From assembly GCF_025336525.1 (NCBI RefSeq), contig NZ_JAOCZP010000009.1:62001-126000 (forward strand): a stretch of DNA of 64,000 bases, read 5' to 3'. The notes beneath the pieces were generated by a model. That model was not told the DNA's origin. It searched no databases and worked only from the letters and a program-made list of their open reading frames with translations. Made by a program: the position numbers and the translations under genes. Origin of the DNA: Chelativorans salis. GTDB lineage: Bacteria; Pseudomonadota; Alphaproteobacteria; Rhizobiales; Rhizobiaceae. How positions within the stretch are numbered: the stretch's first letter is position 1; each line of letters begins with the position of its first letter. This document shows, piece after piece, positions 55,843-64,000 of the stretch.

Positions 55843-57555
55843 ATGTACACGGCCAGCACAGCATTTCTCGAAGCGCTGAGTGAAGCAGGCGTCAGCCACA
55901 TCTTTGCGAATTTCGGCAGCGACCACCCTGCCCTCATCGAGGCAATCGCCGAGGCACGTGCAGAGGGACGGAAGGTGCCGATGATCATCACCTGCCCGAA
56001 CGAGATGGTCGGCATGAGCGCCGCACACGGCTTTGCGCAGGTCTCCGGTCAGGCGCAGGCAGTGCTCGTGCACGTGGAGTGCGGCACCCAGGCGCTGGCC
56101 GGCGCTGTCCACAACGCGGCCAAGGGGCGGGTGCCCATGCTCGTCTTCGCCGGCGCCTCGCCCTTCACCCAGGAAGGCGAATTGAAGGGTAGCCGCAACG
56201 AGTTCATCCAGTGGATCCAGGACGTACACGACCAGCGCGGCATCGTGCGCGGCTACATGAAATACGACAACGAGATCAGGACCGGCAGGAACGTCAAGCA
56301 GCTCGTGCACAGGGCCCTACAGATCGCCAGCTCTGACCCCCGGGGCCCGGCCTATCTCATGGGTGCGCGCGAGGTGATGGAGGAGACGCTTTCCTCGCCC
56401 GTCGAAATCGATCCCGATGCGTGGCGTCCACTCGCCCCTTCCCCGCTCCCCGACGAGGCTGTGGAGACGCTGCTGACGGCATTGGAGGGGGCAGAACGTC
56501 CGCTCGTCGTCACCTCCTATCTGGGACGCAATCCGAAGGCGGCGGAGCAACTTGTCCTGTTGTGCGAGGCGTTGGGCGTCGGCGTGCTGGAATCGGTACC
56601 GAACGCGATGAACTTCCCGCACGACAATCCCCTTTACCAGGGCAACCAGTGGAACGAACCGCACCAGAACGCTACCCTCGCCGAAGCCGACTGCGTCCTG
56701 GTGATCGACAGCGACGTGCCGTGGATCCCGACCGTCAGCCGCCCGCGCGAAGGGGTGCCGATCTTCCACATCGATGTCGACCCGCTGAAGGAGAACATGC
56801 CTTTGTGGTACATCGGTGCGCGGGCGAGCTTTCGCGCCCACGCCGAGACGGCGCTGCGTCAACTCAATACCGCCCTGGCACGCCGCAAGCCGGACCAGGC
56901 GCGGGTGCATGCCCGTTCCGAGCACTACCGGCGCACCAGCCGCGAGCGCGTAAAGGCGCTGGATGCGCTTGAGAAGGCCGACGGCGCCATCACACCGGAA
57001 TTCCTGACCGCTTGTGTGCGCCGCCATATCGATGACGACACCATCGTGCTCAACGAGGGCATCACCAACTATCCGACGATCTTCAATCACCTGGCCATGC
57101 GCCGGCCCGGCTCGATCTTCACGGCCGGAGGCGGCTCGCTCGGCTGGAGCGGCGGGGCGGCGATCGGCGCCAAGCTCGCCGCGCCCAACAAGACGGTGGT
57201 CTCGCTGACGGGCGACGGCTCCTATATGTTTTCGGTACCGTCCAGCGTTCACTGGATCGCCGCAAATTACAAAACGCCGTTCCTGCAGATCGTTTACAAC
57301 AACCGCGGCTGGAAGGCGCCGCGCTTTTCCACGCTCGCCGTCCATCCGGACGGTTACGCGAGCCGCGCCAACGACATCGACGTCGCCTTCGATCCGCCGC
57401 CGGATTACGCCGGCATCGCCGCCGCCGCCGGGGCAGGCTATGCGCGCAAGGTGGAAGGGCCAGAAGAGGTGGAGGAGGCGGTGGGGGAAGCTTTCGAGAC
57501 TGTGCGCAAGGGGGAGAGCGCGGCGGTGCTCGACGTCTGGCTTCCACATTTGTGA
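55843..57555 (+). CDS. Thiamine-diphosphate-dependent enzyme (acetolactate synthase-like)
   Basis: A 570-residue ThDP enzyme with the three domains of the acetolactate synthase/2-oxoacid decarboxylase family. The N-terminal Pyr domain has the activating Glu in CPNEMVGMSAAHGFA; the middle domain has VIDSDVPWIP and FHIDVDPLKENMP; the C-terminal PP domain has the cofactor motif GDGSYMFSVPSS through YNNRGW. It is not a housekeeping IlvB, since no small subunit and no other valine-pathway gene is near. It sits between a MarR regulator and a TRAP transporter, so it probably decarboxylates or carboligates an imported acid. The substrate is unknown. Confidence 0.88.
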   Translation: MYTASTAFLEALSEAGVSHIFANFGSDHPALIEAIAEARAEGRKVPMIITCPNEMVGMSAAHGFAQVSGQAQAVLVHVECGTQALAGAVHNAAKGRVPMLVFAGASPFTQEGELKGSRNEFIQWIQDVHDQRGIVRGYMKYDNEIRTGRNVKQLVHRALQIASSDPRGPAYLMGAREVMEETLSSPVEIDPDAWRPLAPSPLPDEAVETLLTALEGAERPLVVTSYLGRNPKAAEQLVLLCEALGVGVLESVPNAMNFPHDNPLYQGNQWNEPHQNATLAEADCVLVIDSDVPWIPTVSRPREGVPIFHIDVDPLKENMPLWYIGARASFRAHAETALRQLNTALARRKPDQARVHARSEHYRRTSRERVKALDALEKADGAITPEFLTACVRRHIDDDTIVLNEGITNYPTIFNHLAMRRPGSIFTAGGGSLGWSGGAAIGAKLAAPNKTVVSLTGDGSYMFSVPSSVHWIAANYKTPFLQIVYNNRGWKAPRFSTLAVHPDGYASRANDIDVAFDPPPDYAGIAAAAGAGYARKVEGPEEVEEAVGEAFETVRKGESAAVLDVWLPHL

Positions 57556-57736
57556 GTTTGAGAAAAAGGAGGAACGGCAGAAGAGGCACGACGTACGACA
57601 GGATGGAAAACCTTTGCGTCCTGTGGCAGCATAGTTTGTCCTAAAACAATTGCGGCCCGCGCGGTCGTCAGCGAGAACTAGGCGCCAAGCCTGGCGGGAG
57701 GGGCGCCACTCGGCGCTGGAAAAGAGGAGGAGACAT

Positions 57737-58774
57737 ATGAAAAGGCGCGAATTCCTGATTACCACCGCCGGGGCTCTGGCAACGCCGGCGCTGTTGCGTC
57801 CCGGCTTCGCCCAGGAGGCGGAGGTGACGCTGAAACTGCATCACCTGCTCGGTCCGCAGGCGCCCGCCCACACGCAGATGCTGGAACCCTGGGCTCGCTC
57901 TATCGAGGAAGATTCCGGCGGGCGCGTGAAGATCGAGATCTATCCCTCGATGTCGCTCGGCGGCGCACCGCCGCAGCTCGTCCGGCAGGTGGCCGACGGC
58001 GTGGTGGACATCGTGTGGACGGTCAACGGCTATACGCCGGGCCTCTTCCCGCGCTCGGAAATCTTCGAACTGCCGACCATCTTCACCAACGACATCGCGG
58101 CGACCAATCTGGCCATGCGCGAGCTGTTCGACGAATTCCTGGCGCCCGAATACGAGGCCATGCACGTGCTCTTCAACCACGTGCACGCCGGGCAGGCGCT
58201 GCACATGGCGCGGGAGCCGGTGCGCACCGTCGCCGACACACGCGGTAAGAAACTGCGCGTGCCGGGGCCGACCGGCAACGAGGTCGTGAAGGCCATGGGC
58301 GCCACTCCGGTCACCATGCCGGTGCCCGATCTGCCGCAGGCGCTTTCCACCAACGCGGTGGACGGGGCGCTGATCCCGTGGGAGATCATTCCCGCCCTGC
58401 AGCTTCAGGACGTGACGGAATACCAGATCGAAGGGCCGAACATGACACGCTTCGGCACCACCACTTTCCAGGTGTCGATGAACAAGGCCCGCTGGGAATC
58501 GCTCCCCGACGATCTAAAAGAGGTCTTCGCGAAGAACTCCGACGAGGAGTGGCTGCGGCAGGTGGCGCAGATCTGGCGCGATGGGGACGACAAAGGCATT
58601 CAGATCGCCGTCGACGCGGGCAACGAGTACATCGTGCTCACCGATGAGGAGATGGAGACCTTCAACGAGGCGCTCGCACCCGTGGTCGACAAGTGGATCG
58701 CCGAGCACACGGACTTCGACGCCGCCGCGCTCGCTGAGGCCGCCAAGGCGGCGATAGCGAACAACGCCTCTTGA
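57737..58774 (+). CDS. TRAP transporter solute receptor DctP
   Basis: A 345-residue periplasmic receptor with a leader MKRREFLITTAGALATPALL that has the arginine pair of a Tat or Tat-like signal. Body motifs include LEPWARSIEEDSGGRVKIEIYPSMSLGG, the ligand carboxylate Arg in GKKLRVPGPTGNEVVKAMG, and ALSTNAVDGALIPWEI. ATG 57737 has GAGGAGG six bases before it. It follows the ThDP enzyme by 181 bases without a recognised gene between. No hairpin follows, unlike the other binding-protein genes. The ligand is probably a carboxylate, as for most DctP receptors. Confidence 0.9.
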   Translation: MKRREFLITTAGALATPALLRPGFAQEAEVTLKLHHLLGPQAPAHTQMLEPWARSIEEDSGGRVKIEIYPSMSLGGAPPQLVRQVADGVVDIVWTVNGYTPGLFPRSEIFELPTIFTNDIAATNLAMRELFDEFLAPEYEAMHVLFNHVHAGQALHMAREPVRTVADTRGKKLRVPGPTGNEVVKAMGATPVTMPVPDLPQALSTNAVDGALIPWEIIPALQLQDVTEYQIEGPNMTRFGTTTFQVSMNKARWESLPDDLKEVFAKNSDEEWLRQVAQIWRDGDDKGIQIAVDAGNEYIVLTDEEMETFNEALAPVVDKWIAEHTDFDAAALAEAAKAAIANNAS

Positions 58775-58818
58775 GTGGCGAACGCCAAGACCGGGACCCC
58801 GGCGGCCAAGGGGCGAGG

Positions 58819-59322
58819 ATGATATCCTTCCTCGCCTCCCTCATCCGCTATTGGGCATTGCTCGGCGGGCTGATCACCGCCGGGCTTGCCGTGATGACCG
58901 CCGCGAGCGCGGCGTCGAACCTGCTCTTTGCGGCGCCCTTTCCGGCCGACTACGAGCTGGTGAAGCATTTCGTGGCGGTCGTCATCTTCATGTTCCTGCC
59001 CTATTGCCAGCTCACCGGCGCAAACGTGACCGTCGATATTTTCACCGAAAACATGAGCGAGGGGAAAAAAGCGGCGATGGCTATGCTCTCGGCGCTCTTT
59101 GCCGCAGCCTTCGCGCTCCTCCTCCTCAGGCAGATGTGGCTCGGTTTTCTCGGCTATCTGCAATATCCGGAGATAACGCCAGTGCTTCGGCTGCCGCTAT
59201 GGACTGCCTTCCCACCGATCCTCGTTTCACTCGTGCTCCTCCTGGTGGCCGCGCTCATCACTGCGTTCAACAGCTGGCGCGTGATGCGCAGCAGACCGGC
59301 CTTGCCGCTCGGCGAGCGTTGA
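58819..59322 (+). CDS. TRAP transporter small permease DctQ
   Basis: A 167-residue protein with four hydrophobic segments, short for a DctQ but complete. HFVAVVIFMFLPYCQLTGANVTVDIFTENM is the family core, with the Gly/Asn region before the third segment. ATG 58819 is chosen (AAGGGGCGAGG upstream); the TTG at 58771 would overlap the receptor stop and add 16 unlikely residues. Pairs with the DctM at 59342. Confidence 0.85.
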   Translation: MISFLASLIRYWALLGGLITAGLAVMTAASAASNLLFAAPFPADYELVKHFVAVVIFMFLPYCQLTGANVTVDIFTENMSEGKKAAMAMLSALFAAAFALLLLRQMWLGFLGYLQYPEITPVLRLPLWTAFPPILVSLVLLLVAALITAFNSWRVMRSRPALPLGER

Positions 59323-59341
59323 AGGATGACCGCATAACGCC

Positions 59342-60664
59342 ATGATGGACAGCTTTGCCCTCGGACTTGCCGGCCTCCTTGCCCTTCTGGCCCTGATCGC
59401 CATCCGCGTCCCGGTTGCCTATACGATGGTCCTTGTCGGCATCATCGGCACAATGCTGCAGACAGGGCCGGCAATCGTGCTCAACCAGCTCAAGGATCTG
59501 GCCTACGCCCAGTTCTCCAATTACGACCTGACCGTGCTTCCCATGTTCATCCTGATGGGCGGGCTTGCGGCGCGGATTGGCCTTTCGAGCGATCTTTTCC
59601 GCGGGGCGAACGCCTGGCTTGGGCGCTTTCCGGGCGGCGTAGCGATGGCGGCGGTCGCCGCCTGCGCCGGCTTCGGCGCGCTTTCCGGCTCCTCCACGGC
59701 CACCGCATCGACTATGGGCCAGGTGGCGCTGCCCGAGCTCAGGCGCTACAAGTTTTCGCCGGCGCTCGCCACTGGTACGGTCGCCGCTGGCGGCACATTA
59801 GGCATCCTCATCCCGCCGTCGGTGGTGCTGATCGTCTATGCCATCATCGTCGAGGCGAACATCGTCACCATGTTCGCCGCAGCCCTGCTGCCGGGCATCC
59901 TGGCGATGGTGCTGTTCATTGCCACCATCGCAATCTACGTCTGGGCCATACCGGGCGCCGGGCCCACCGGCCACAAAGTGCCGCGTGACGAACTCCTGCA
60001 GGCGACTTTGGCCATTGTTCCGGTGATCGTCATTTTCGGCATCGTCATCGGCGGCATCTATGCCGGGATATATAATCCGACGCCCGCCGCCGCCATCGGC
60101 GTCTTCCTGGTCGGCGTCTACGGCATTGTGCGCGGGCGGCTCGACTGGCTGGGGTTCCGCGGCGCGCTCCTGGAGACGGCACGCACCAGCGGCATGATCT
60201 TCCTCATCCTGCTGGGCGCCGAACTGCTGAAGATCTTCATGGCACGCGCCGGCGTTCCGCAAGCAGCGGCGGCGGCCTTGCACGACAGCGCGCTGCCGGC
60301 GCTCGCCATTCTCGTGATGATCATCGTCGCCTTCCTGATCCTCGGCTGCCTGATGGACAGCCTGTCGATGGTCATCCTGGCGATCCCTTTCTTCTGGCCC
60401 ATCGTCTCGGGCCTCGAGTTCGGTCTCGGACCGCAAGAGCTGAAAATATGGTTCGGAATCATCATCCTCGTCGTGGTGGAGCTGGGGCTGATCACGCCGC
60501 CCGTCGGTCTCAATGTCTTCATCATAAACTCCCTGTCGCCGGACGTGCCTATGCGCGAGACATTCAAGGGGGTCATGCCCTTCTTCGCGTCCGAGATCGT
60601 CCGCGTTACGCTGCTCATCGCCTTCCCGGGGATCACGCTGCTGCTGCCGAGGCTCCTCCAATAG
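59342..60664 (+). CDS. TRAP transporter large permease DctM
   Basis: A 440-residue membrane protein with about 12 segments. Family motifs: VLPMFILMGGLAARIG, ACAGFGALSGSSTATASTMGQVALPELRRY, AAGGTLGILIPPSVVLIVYAI and LGLITPPVGLNVFIINS. ATG 59342 or 59345 may be used. Ends the MarR-ThDP-TRAP operon; its stop lies 7 bases from the stop of the convergent LysR gene. Confidence 0.92.
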   Translation: MMDSFALGLAGLLALLALIAIRVPVAYTMVLVGIIGTMLQTGPAIVLNQLKDLAYAQFSNYDLTVLPMFILMGGLAARIGLSSDLFRGANAWLGRFPGGVAMAAVAACAGFGALSGSSTATASTMGQVALPELRRYKFSPALATGTVAAGGTLGILIPPSVVLIVYAIIVEANIVTMFAAALLPGILAMVLFIATIAIYVWAIPGAGPTGHKVPRDELLQATLAIVPVIVIFGIVIGGIYAGIYNPTPAAAIGVFLVGVYGIVRGRLDWLGFRGALLETARTSGMIFLILLGAELLKIFMARAGVPQAAAAALHDSALPALAILVMIIVAFLILGCLMDSLSMVILAIPFFWPIVSGLEFGLGPQELKIWFGIIILVVVELGLITPPVGLNVFIINSLSPDVPMRETFKGVMPFFASEIVRVTLLIAFPGITLLLPRLLQ

Positions 60665-60671
60665 GCGGCGG

Positions 60672-61571
60672 CTAAAGGTTTACCCCCTCGCCCAATTCCT
60701 CGACGAGGAAGTCGAGAAAGGCGCGCACCTTGGGGACGACGTGGCGTCGCGACGGATAGACGGCGTAGACGGAAAGCGCGACCGCCGACCACTCGTCGAG
60801 AACAGTGCGCAGGCGCCCCTGCTCGACGTCTTCACGAACGTAGGACCAGGGGATCAGGCTGAGACCGAAGCCCGCGCGCAGGGCATCGCGGACGGCCAGG
60901 CTCGATGTCACCTTATAGCGGCCGGTTATGGGGACGCGGATTTGGCGGCCGGCCTTCTCGAACGTCCATTCATTGGCATGGCCCGACAAGGTGAATTGGA
61001 TGCAGCTATGGTGCGTGAGGTCTTCGGGTCTCGCAGGTGTGCCGGAGCGTTCGAGATAGGACGGCGCGCCGCAGACGACATGCGGAATGGTGGTGAGCCT
61101 TCGCGCGATCAGGCTTGAGTCCTCAAGGCTGCTGCTGGCGCGGATGGCAATGTCGAAACCTTCCTCAACGATGTTGACCCTGCGGTCATCGAGCCTCAGG
61201 TCGAGGGTAAGGTTCAGGTAGCGGTCGAGGAAGCCCGGCAGCGCCTTTGAGAGACAGACCAACGTCAGCGTCACCGGCGCGCTGACCCGCAAAAGACCGC
61301 TCGGGCTCTCCTGTAATGGCCCGAGCGAACTGTCCGCCTCCTCCAGCTCGTCCAGGATGCGCGCGACCTGATCGTAATAAAGAGAGCCCGCCTCGGTGAG
61401 GCTCATGCGCCTGGTGGTGCGGTTGAGGAGCCGCACGGCGAGATTAGCCTCCAGCTCGCCAACGTTCTTGCTGATGGCGGCGGGCGAGAGACGGAGCTGT
61501 CGCGCCGCTTCCGCAAAGCTGCCAAGCTCCACCACGTGGCGAAAGACCTTCAATGCGGTCAGGCGATCCAT
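60672..61571 (-). CDS. LysR family transcriptional regulator (CrgA-like)
   Basis: A 299-residue LysR-type regulator: VFRHVVELGSFAEAARQLRLSPAAISKNVGELEA is the helix-turn-helix at about residues 9-42, followed by LLNRTTRRMSLTEAGSLYYD. The effector domain belongs to the CrgA/AaeR-like branch (LRVSAPVTLTLVCLSKALPGFL and RDALRAGFGLSLIPWSYV). Divergent from the EamA exporter and the NAD(P)-binding protein genes, which are its probable targets. Confidence 0.9.
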   Translation of the reverse strand: MDRLTALKVFRHVVELGSFAEAARQLRLSPAAISKNVGELEANLAVRLLNRTTRRMSLTEAGSLYYDQVARILDELEEADSSLGPLQESPSGLLRVSAPVTLTLVCLSKALPGFLDRYLNLTLDLRLDDRRVNIVEEGFDIAIRASSSLEDSSLIARRLTTIPHVVCGAPSYLERSGTPARPEDLTHHSCIQFTLSGHANEWTFEKAGRQIRVPITGRYKVTSSLAVRDALRAGFGLSLIPWSYVREDVEQGRLRTVLDEWSAVALSVYAVYPSRRHVVPKVRAFLDFLVEELGEGVNL

Positions 61572-61775
61572 CTTTCTTCACCTCAGGTGAGCCGGCTAGT
61601 AGCAACCATTGCGCCATACCAGACGGTGTCGGCAGACTCTTCACTGGCAGTGAATAGTCTCTGAATGCAACAACGTATTATCCCGTTGCAGAGGATCAAT
61701 TAGCTTTGGAGTTGCGTTGGTTGGGAAACGCCCACCTTGCGGTGCACGAGAGCCAGGAATGAGAGGCGGATGACG

Positions 61776-62714
61776 ATGTCCGAGTTAACACAAGGCGCAC
61801 GCGGCACGCACGCTGGAATGCTCCTGTGGGCGCTGATCGTGGGGTTGTCGTTCCCGGCCGTCGGCCTGATGAGCGAGGGGCTCCCGCCGCTGCTTCTAAC
61901 GGCGATCCGCTTTGCCATCGCTGCTCTCGCCATAGGAGCACTCATCTGGCGGGCGCCCGATCGTTGGCCGAACGTTCCTGGGCTCGCGCTCTATGCCGTC
62001 ATGGGACTGTGCCTTGCCGGCTTCTTCGGTGCCATGTTCTGGGCCGCGCATCGCACCACTGCGCTGTCGATGGCAACTCTCTATGTCAGCGTCCCGCTGC
62101 TCGCCTATTGCCTCGGTCGCGGGTTTGGCGTGGAAAGCCCTGCGTGGCGCCTGCTTGCCATCCTGGCTCTCGGCGCGATCGGCGCGATGGGGCTTGCCCT
62201 GGCGGAAAGTGGCGCTGCGCTCGACGGGCTGCAGTTCGGCATCGCCGAAGCAGCATTCTTCCTCGGCTGCGTGGCTTCCGCACTGTACCCGGTCTTGAGC
62301 AAGTGGGGGCTGGCGCGGGGCTGGCTTTCCGATCGGGCCGCACTGCGCACCTTCTGGAGCCTGGTTACCGGCGGCGTGCTGATCGGCTTGGTGGGGCTGG
62401 TCGTGGAGGCGCCGAGGGCCCTCGCCTCCATGACGCTTTTCGATTTCCTGCTGGTGGCCTATCTGGGCGTATTCTCCAGCGGCGTCACCTTCTGGCTGAT
62501 GCAGCGGGCGACCGCCGTGCTGACCCCCGGCGCGGTCACGGCTTACACCTATCTCGTTCCGTTCGTCTCCATGCTGCTCCTGTTTGCCGGCGAGCCCGAG
62601 CGCATAGGCTGGCAGTGGCTGCCGGGCAGCCTGATGGTGGTACTGGCGATCGTGCTTCTGCTGCGCCGCACGCCATCCAAATCGTCCCGATGGCGGCCGG
62701 CGCCGTCTTCCTGA
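61776..62714 (+). CDS. EamA/DMT family transporter
   Basis: A 312-residue membrane protein with ten hydrophobic segments and two EamA repeats (residues about 12-140 and 160-300). LLTAIRFAIAALAIGALIW in the first repeat and TAYTYLVPFVSMLLLFAGEP in the second are typical of the family. Likely a metabolite exporter of the RhaT/YdcZ kind; the substrate is unknown. The start ATG 61776 has AGG nine bases upstream; ATG 61770 is too close to it. Divergent from the LysR gene. Confidence 0.87.
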   Translation: MSELTQGARGTHAGMLLWALIVGLSFPAVGLMSEGLPPLLLTAIRFAIAALAIGALIWRAPDRWPNVPGLALYAVMGLCLAGFFGAMFWAAHRTTALSMATLYVSVPLLAYCLGRGFGVESPAWRLLAILALGAIGAMGLALAESGAALDGLQFGIAEAAFFLGCVASALYPVLSKWGLARGWLSDRAALRTFWSLVTGGVLIGLVGLVVEAPRALASMTLFDFLLVAYLGVFSSGVTFWLMQRATAVLTPGAVTAYTYLVPFVSMLLLFAGEPERIGWQWLPGSLMVVLAIVLLLRRTPSKSSRWRPAPSS

Positions 62715-62764
62715 CGGCCTCCCGCCCACCTCCATCACCAACCAATCCGAGAGGAATTAGACCG

Positions 62765-63403
62765 ATGCGTATCACCGTCTTCGGAGCAACCGGCAACGTT
62801 GGGCGCCACGTCGTGGCCGAGGCACTCGAGCGCGGCCACGATGTCACGGCGGTCACGCGGGACCCTGCACGGTCCGCCGACCTGCCCGCAGCGGCCACCG
62901 CCCGTTCCGGCAATGCCGCAAATGCCGATCATGTCGCCACTCTGAGCGCCGGCCAGGATCTGGTGATCAGCGCCACCCGCCCGGCATCTGGCAGCGAGCC
63001 CGAGCTGGTTGCCACTGCCGAGGCGCTTCTGGACGGGCTCGCTCGCACCGGCGTGCGGCTGCTGCTCGTCGGCGGTGCCGGCAGCCTGATCGTTCCCGAT
63101 ACGGGCGGCTGCCTCGTGGACGATCCGCGATACATCTCCGCAGGCTTTCGGGATATCGCGCTGGCGTGCTGCGACCAGCTTGAGGTCTGCCGCGTCGACA
63201 CCGCAGTAGACTGGGCCTATCTAAGCCCGCCGGCACTGCTAGAGCCGGGGGACCGCACCGGCCGCTTTCGGCTGGGCGGCGACGAGTTGCTTGTCGACGC
63301 CGCCGGCCGTTCGGGAATTTCCGTGGCGGACTTGGCGGTGGCGCTGCTCGACGAAGCGGAGCGGCCGAGACACCGCAGGGCCAGGTTTACCGTTGCCTAC
63401 TGA
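62765..63403 (+). CDS. NAD(P)H-binding protein (NmrA/SDR-like)
   Basis: A 212-residue atypical short-chain dehydrogenase. The N-terminal ITVFGATGNVGRHVVAEALERGHDVTAVTRDP is the classical GxxGxxG nucleotide site; LLLVGGAGSL and WAYLSPPALLEPG are the NmrA/YwnB-like core motifs. Common functions are flavin or NAD(P)H-dependent redox sensing or reductase activity. 50 bases after the EamA gene, probably the same transcript under LysR control. Confidence 0.88.
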   Translation: MRITVFGATGNVGRHVVAEALERGHDVTAVTRDPARSADLPAAATARSGNAANADHVATLSAGQDLVISATRPASGSEPELVATAEALLDGLARTGVRLLLVGGAGSLIVPDTGGCLVDDPRYISAGFRDIALACCDQLEVCRVDTAVDWAYLSPPALLEPGDRTGRFRLGGDELLVDAAGRSGISVADLAVALLDEAERPRHRRARFTVAY

Positions 63404-63538
63404 GCGTGCTGAAGCCGCGAGTTGGCCGGGATGGCTCCGCCCACCGCACGACACAACTGCGGGAGGAGAACATCCATCTTGACGCCTCCTATGGCCGTGC
63501 GATCCTCTACAGGAACACTCGGTCTGGGGAGAAAGCAC

Positions 63539-64000
63539 ATGTGGCCCGACGCGCGAATTCTCGACCTCTTTTCGATAAAGCTACCCATCATCCAGGCGCC
63601 AATGGCGGGATCGTCGGGCGCGGAGCTCGCCATAGCCGTTTGCGAGGCGGGCGGGCTGGGATCGCTGCCATGCGCGATGCTGAGTGCGGACCAGATCCGC
63701 ACCGAGATGGACATCATACGCCAGAACACGCGCGGGCCGGTCAATCTGAACTTCTTCTGCCACATACCTGCCGCCGACACGGAGCGCGAGGCGGCATGGC
63801 GGCGGCGTCTGGCGCCATATTATCATGAGCTCGATCTCGACCCCGACGCCGCACCCACCGGATCGGGGCGCACGCCCTTCGACGAGGCTGCCTGTCAAAT
63901 CGTGGAGGAGTTCAGACCGGAGGTCGTGAGCTTCCATTTCGGACTACCGGAAGAGCCCCTCCTCGGCCGCGTAAAATCGAGCGGAGCGACCGTCCTCGCC
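63539..64000 (+). CDS. Nitronate monooxygenase family protein, 3' end outside window
   Basis: The frame is open from ATG 63539 to the window end, giving 154 codons. GGGGAG lies 7 bases upstream. LPIIQAPMAGSSGAELAIAVCEAGGLGSLPCAMLS and GPVNLNFFCHIP are the FMN-binding start of class I/II nitronate monooxygenases (2-nitropropane dioxygenase family), and VVSFHFGLP is the catalytic-domain strand with His. The rest of the TIM barrel is beyond the window. The usual role is flavin-dependent oxidation of nitronates such as propionate-3-nitronate. Same strand as the preceding NmrA-like gene, gap 135 bases. Confidence 0.88.
   Translation, partial: MWPDARILDLFSIKLPIIQAPMAGSSGAELAIAVCEAGGLGSLPCAMLSADQIRTEMDIIRQNTRGPVNLNFFCHIPAADTEREAAWRRRLAPYYHELDLDPDAAPTGSGRTPFDEAACQIVEEFRPEVVSFHFGLPEEPLLGRVKSSGATVLA

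Noticed and set aside
61826-62764. A 525-residue frame extending the NmrA-like protein upstream
   Set aside because: The upstream part lies out of frame inside the EamA transporter gene and is Arg-rich; the protein begins at ATG 62765.

Overview
The window looks like a chromosomal segment of a high-GC alphaproteobacterium, most likely a Hyphomicrobiales/Rhizobiales member of the Phyllobacteriaceae type. The evidence is the strong GC bias at third codon positions, the density of ABC and TRAP uptake operons with LacI, LysR, MarR and IclR regulators, two Mur-type boxes in front of a manganese transporter, an Agl-type sugar transporter, and a complete beta-hydroxyaspartate cycle cluster. I see no rRNA, no convincing tRNA, no CRISPR array, no prophage and no intact insertion sequence. 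The names rest on motifs and remembered families only; no search was run.

Layout. 1-8.1 kb: the end of a glycerate 2-kinase, GrpB, a UdgX-type uracil-DNA glycosylase behind a WD40 protein and a CobW metallochaperone, a Tat-exported intradiol dioxygenase, a creatininase-family hydrolase, and MarR and LacI regulators. 8.2-13.6 kb: a LysR regulator, a MerR/ZntA-type metal export pair with a textbook MerR operator, a short dihydrofolate-reductase remnant and a glutathione S-transferase. 13.7-18.3 kb: a four-gene sit/mnt manganese ABC operon with two Mur boxes, then a candidate small RNA with a strong terminator. 18.3-20.6 kb: a GMP/PMI enzyme and a DUF599 membrane protein. 20.6-28.5 kb: an Agl-like sugar ABC operon divergent from a LacI regulator and GH1 beta-glucosidase, with two identical palindromic operators. 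28.6-34.2 kb: rlmN, a LysE exporter and a Tat-dependent TRAP operon ending in an unnoticed 56-residue membrane protein. 34.2-40.7 kb: nagA with a SIS-domain enzyme, recQ, a polysaccharide deacetylase, a frameshifted RTX-like remnant and a small zinc-ribbon ORF.

40.9-46.3 kb: bhcDCBA with divergent bhcR. Together these four enzymes should turn two glyoxylate into oxaloacetate without losing carbon; a perfect palindrome in the bhcA/bhcR gap is the likely BhcR operator. 46.3-53.9 kb: an AzgA-type purine permease, then a LacI-controlled ribose-type sugar ABC operon with a TIM-barrel epimerase, and a divergent 2-hydroxyacid dehydrogenase. 54-60.7 kb: a D-arginine-dehydrogenase-like flavoenzyme, then a MarR / ThDP-enzyme / TRAP transporter operon of unknown substrate. 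60.7-64 kb: a LysR regulator divergent from an EamA exporter and an NAD(P)-binding protein, and the start of a nitronate monooxygenase.

The most interesting points are the complete beta-hydroxyaspartate cycle; the uncharacterised MarR-ThDP-TRAP operon; a hairpin directly after the binding-protein gene in three unrelated transport operons; a hairpin that buries the Shine-Dalgarno of udgX; a candidate sRNA at 18.2 kb; and the small membrane protein at the end of the first TRAP operon.
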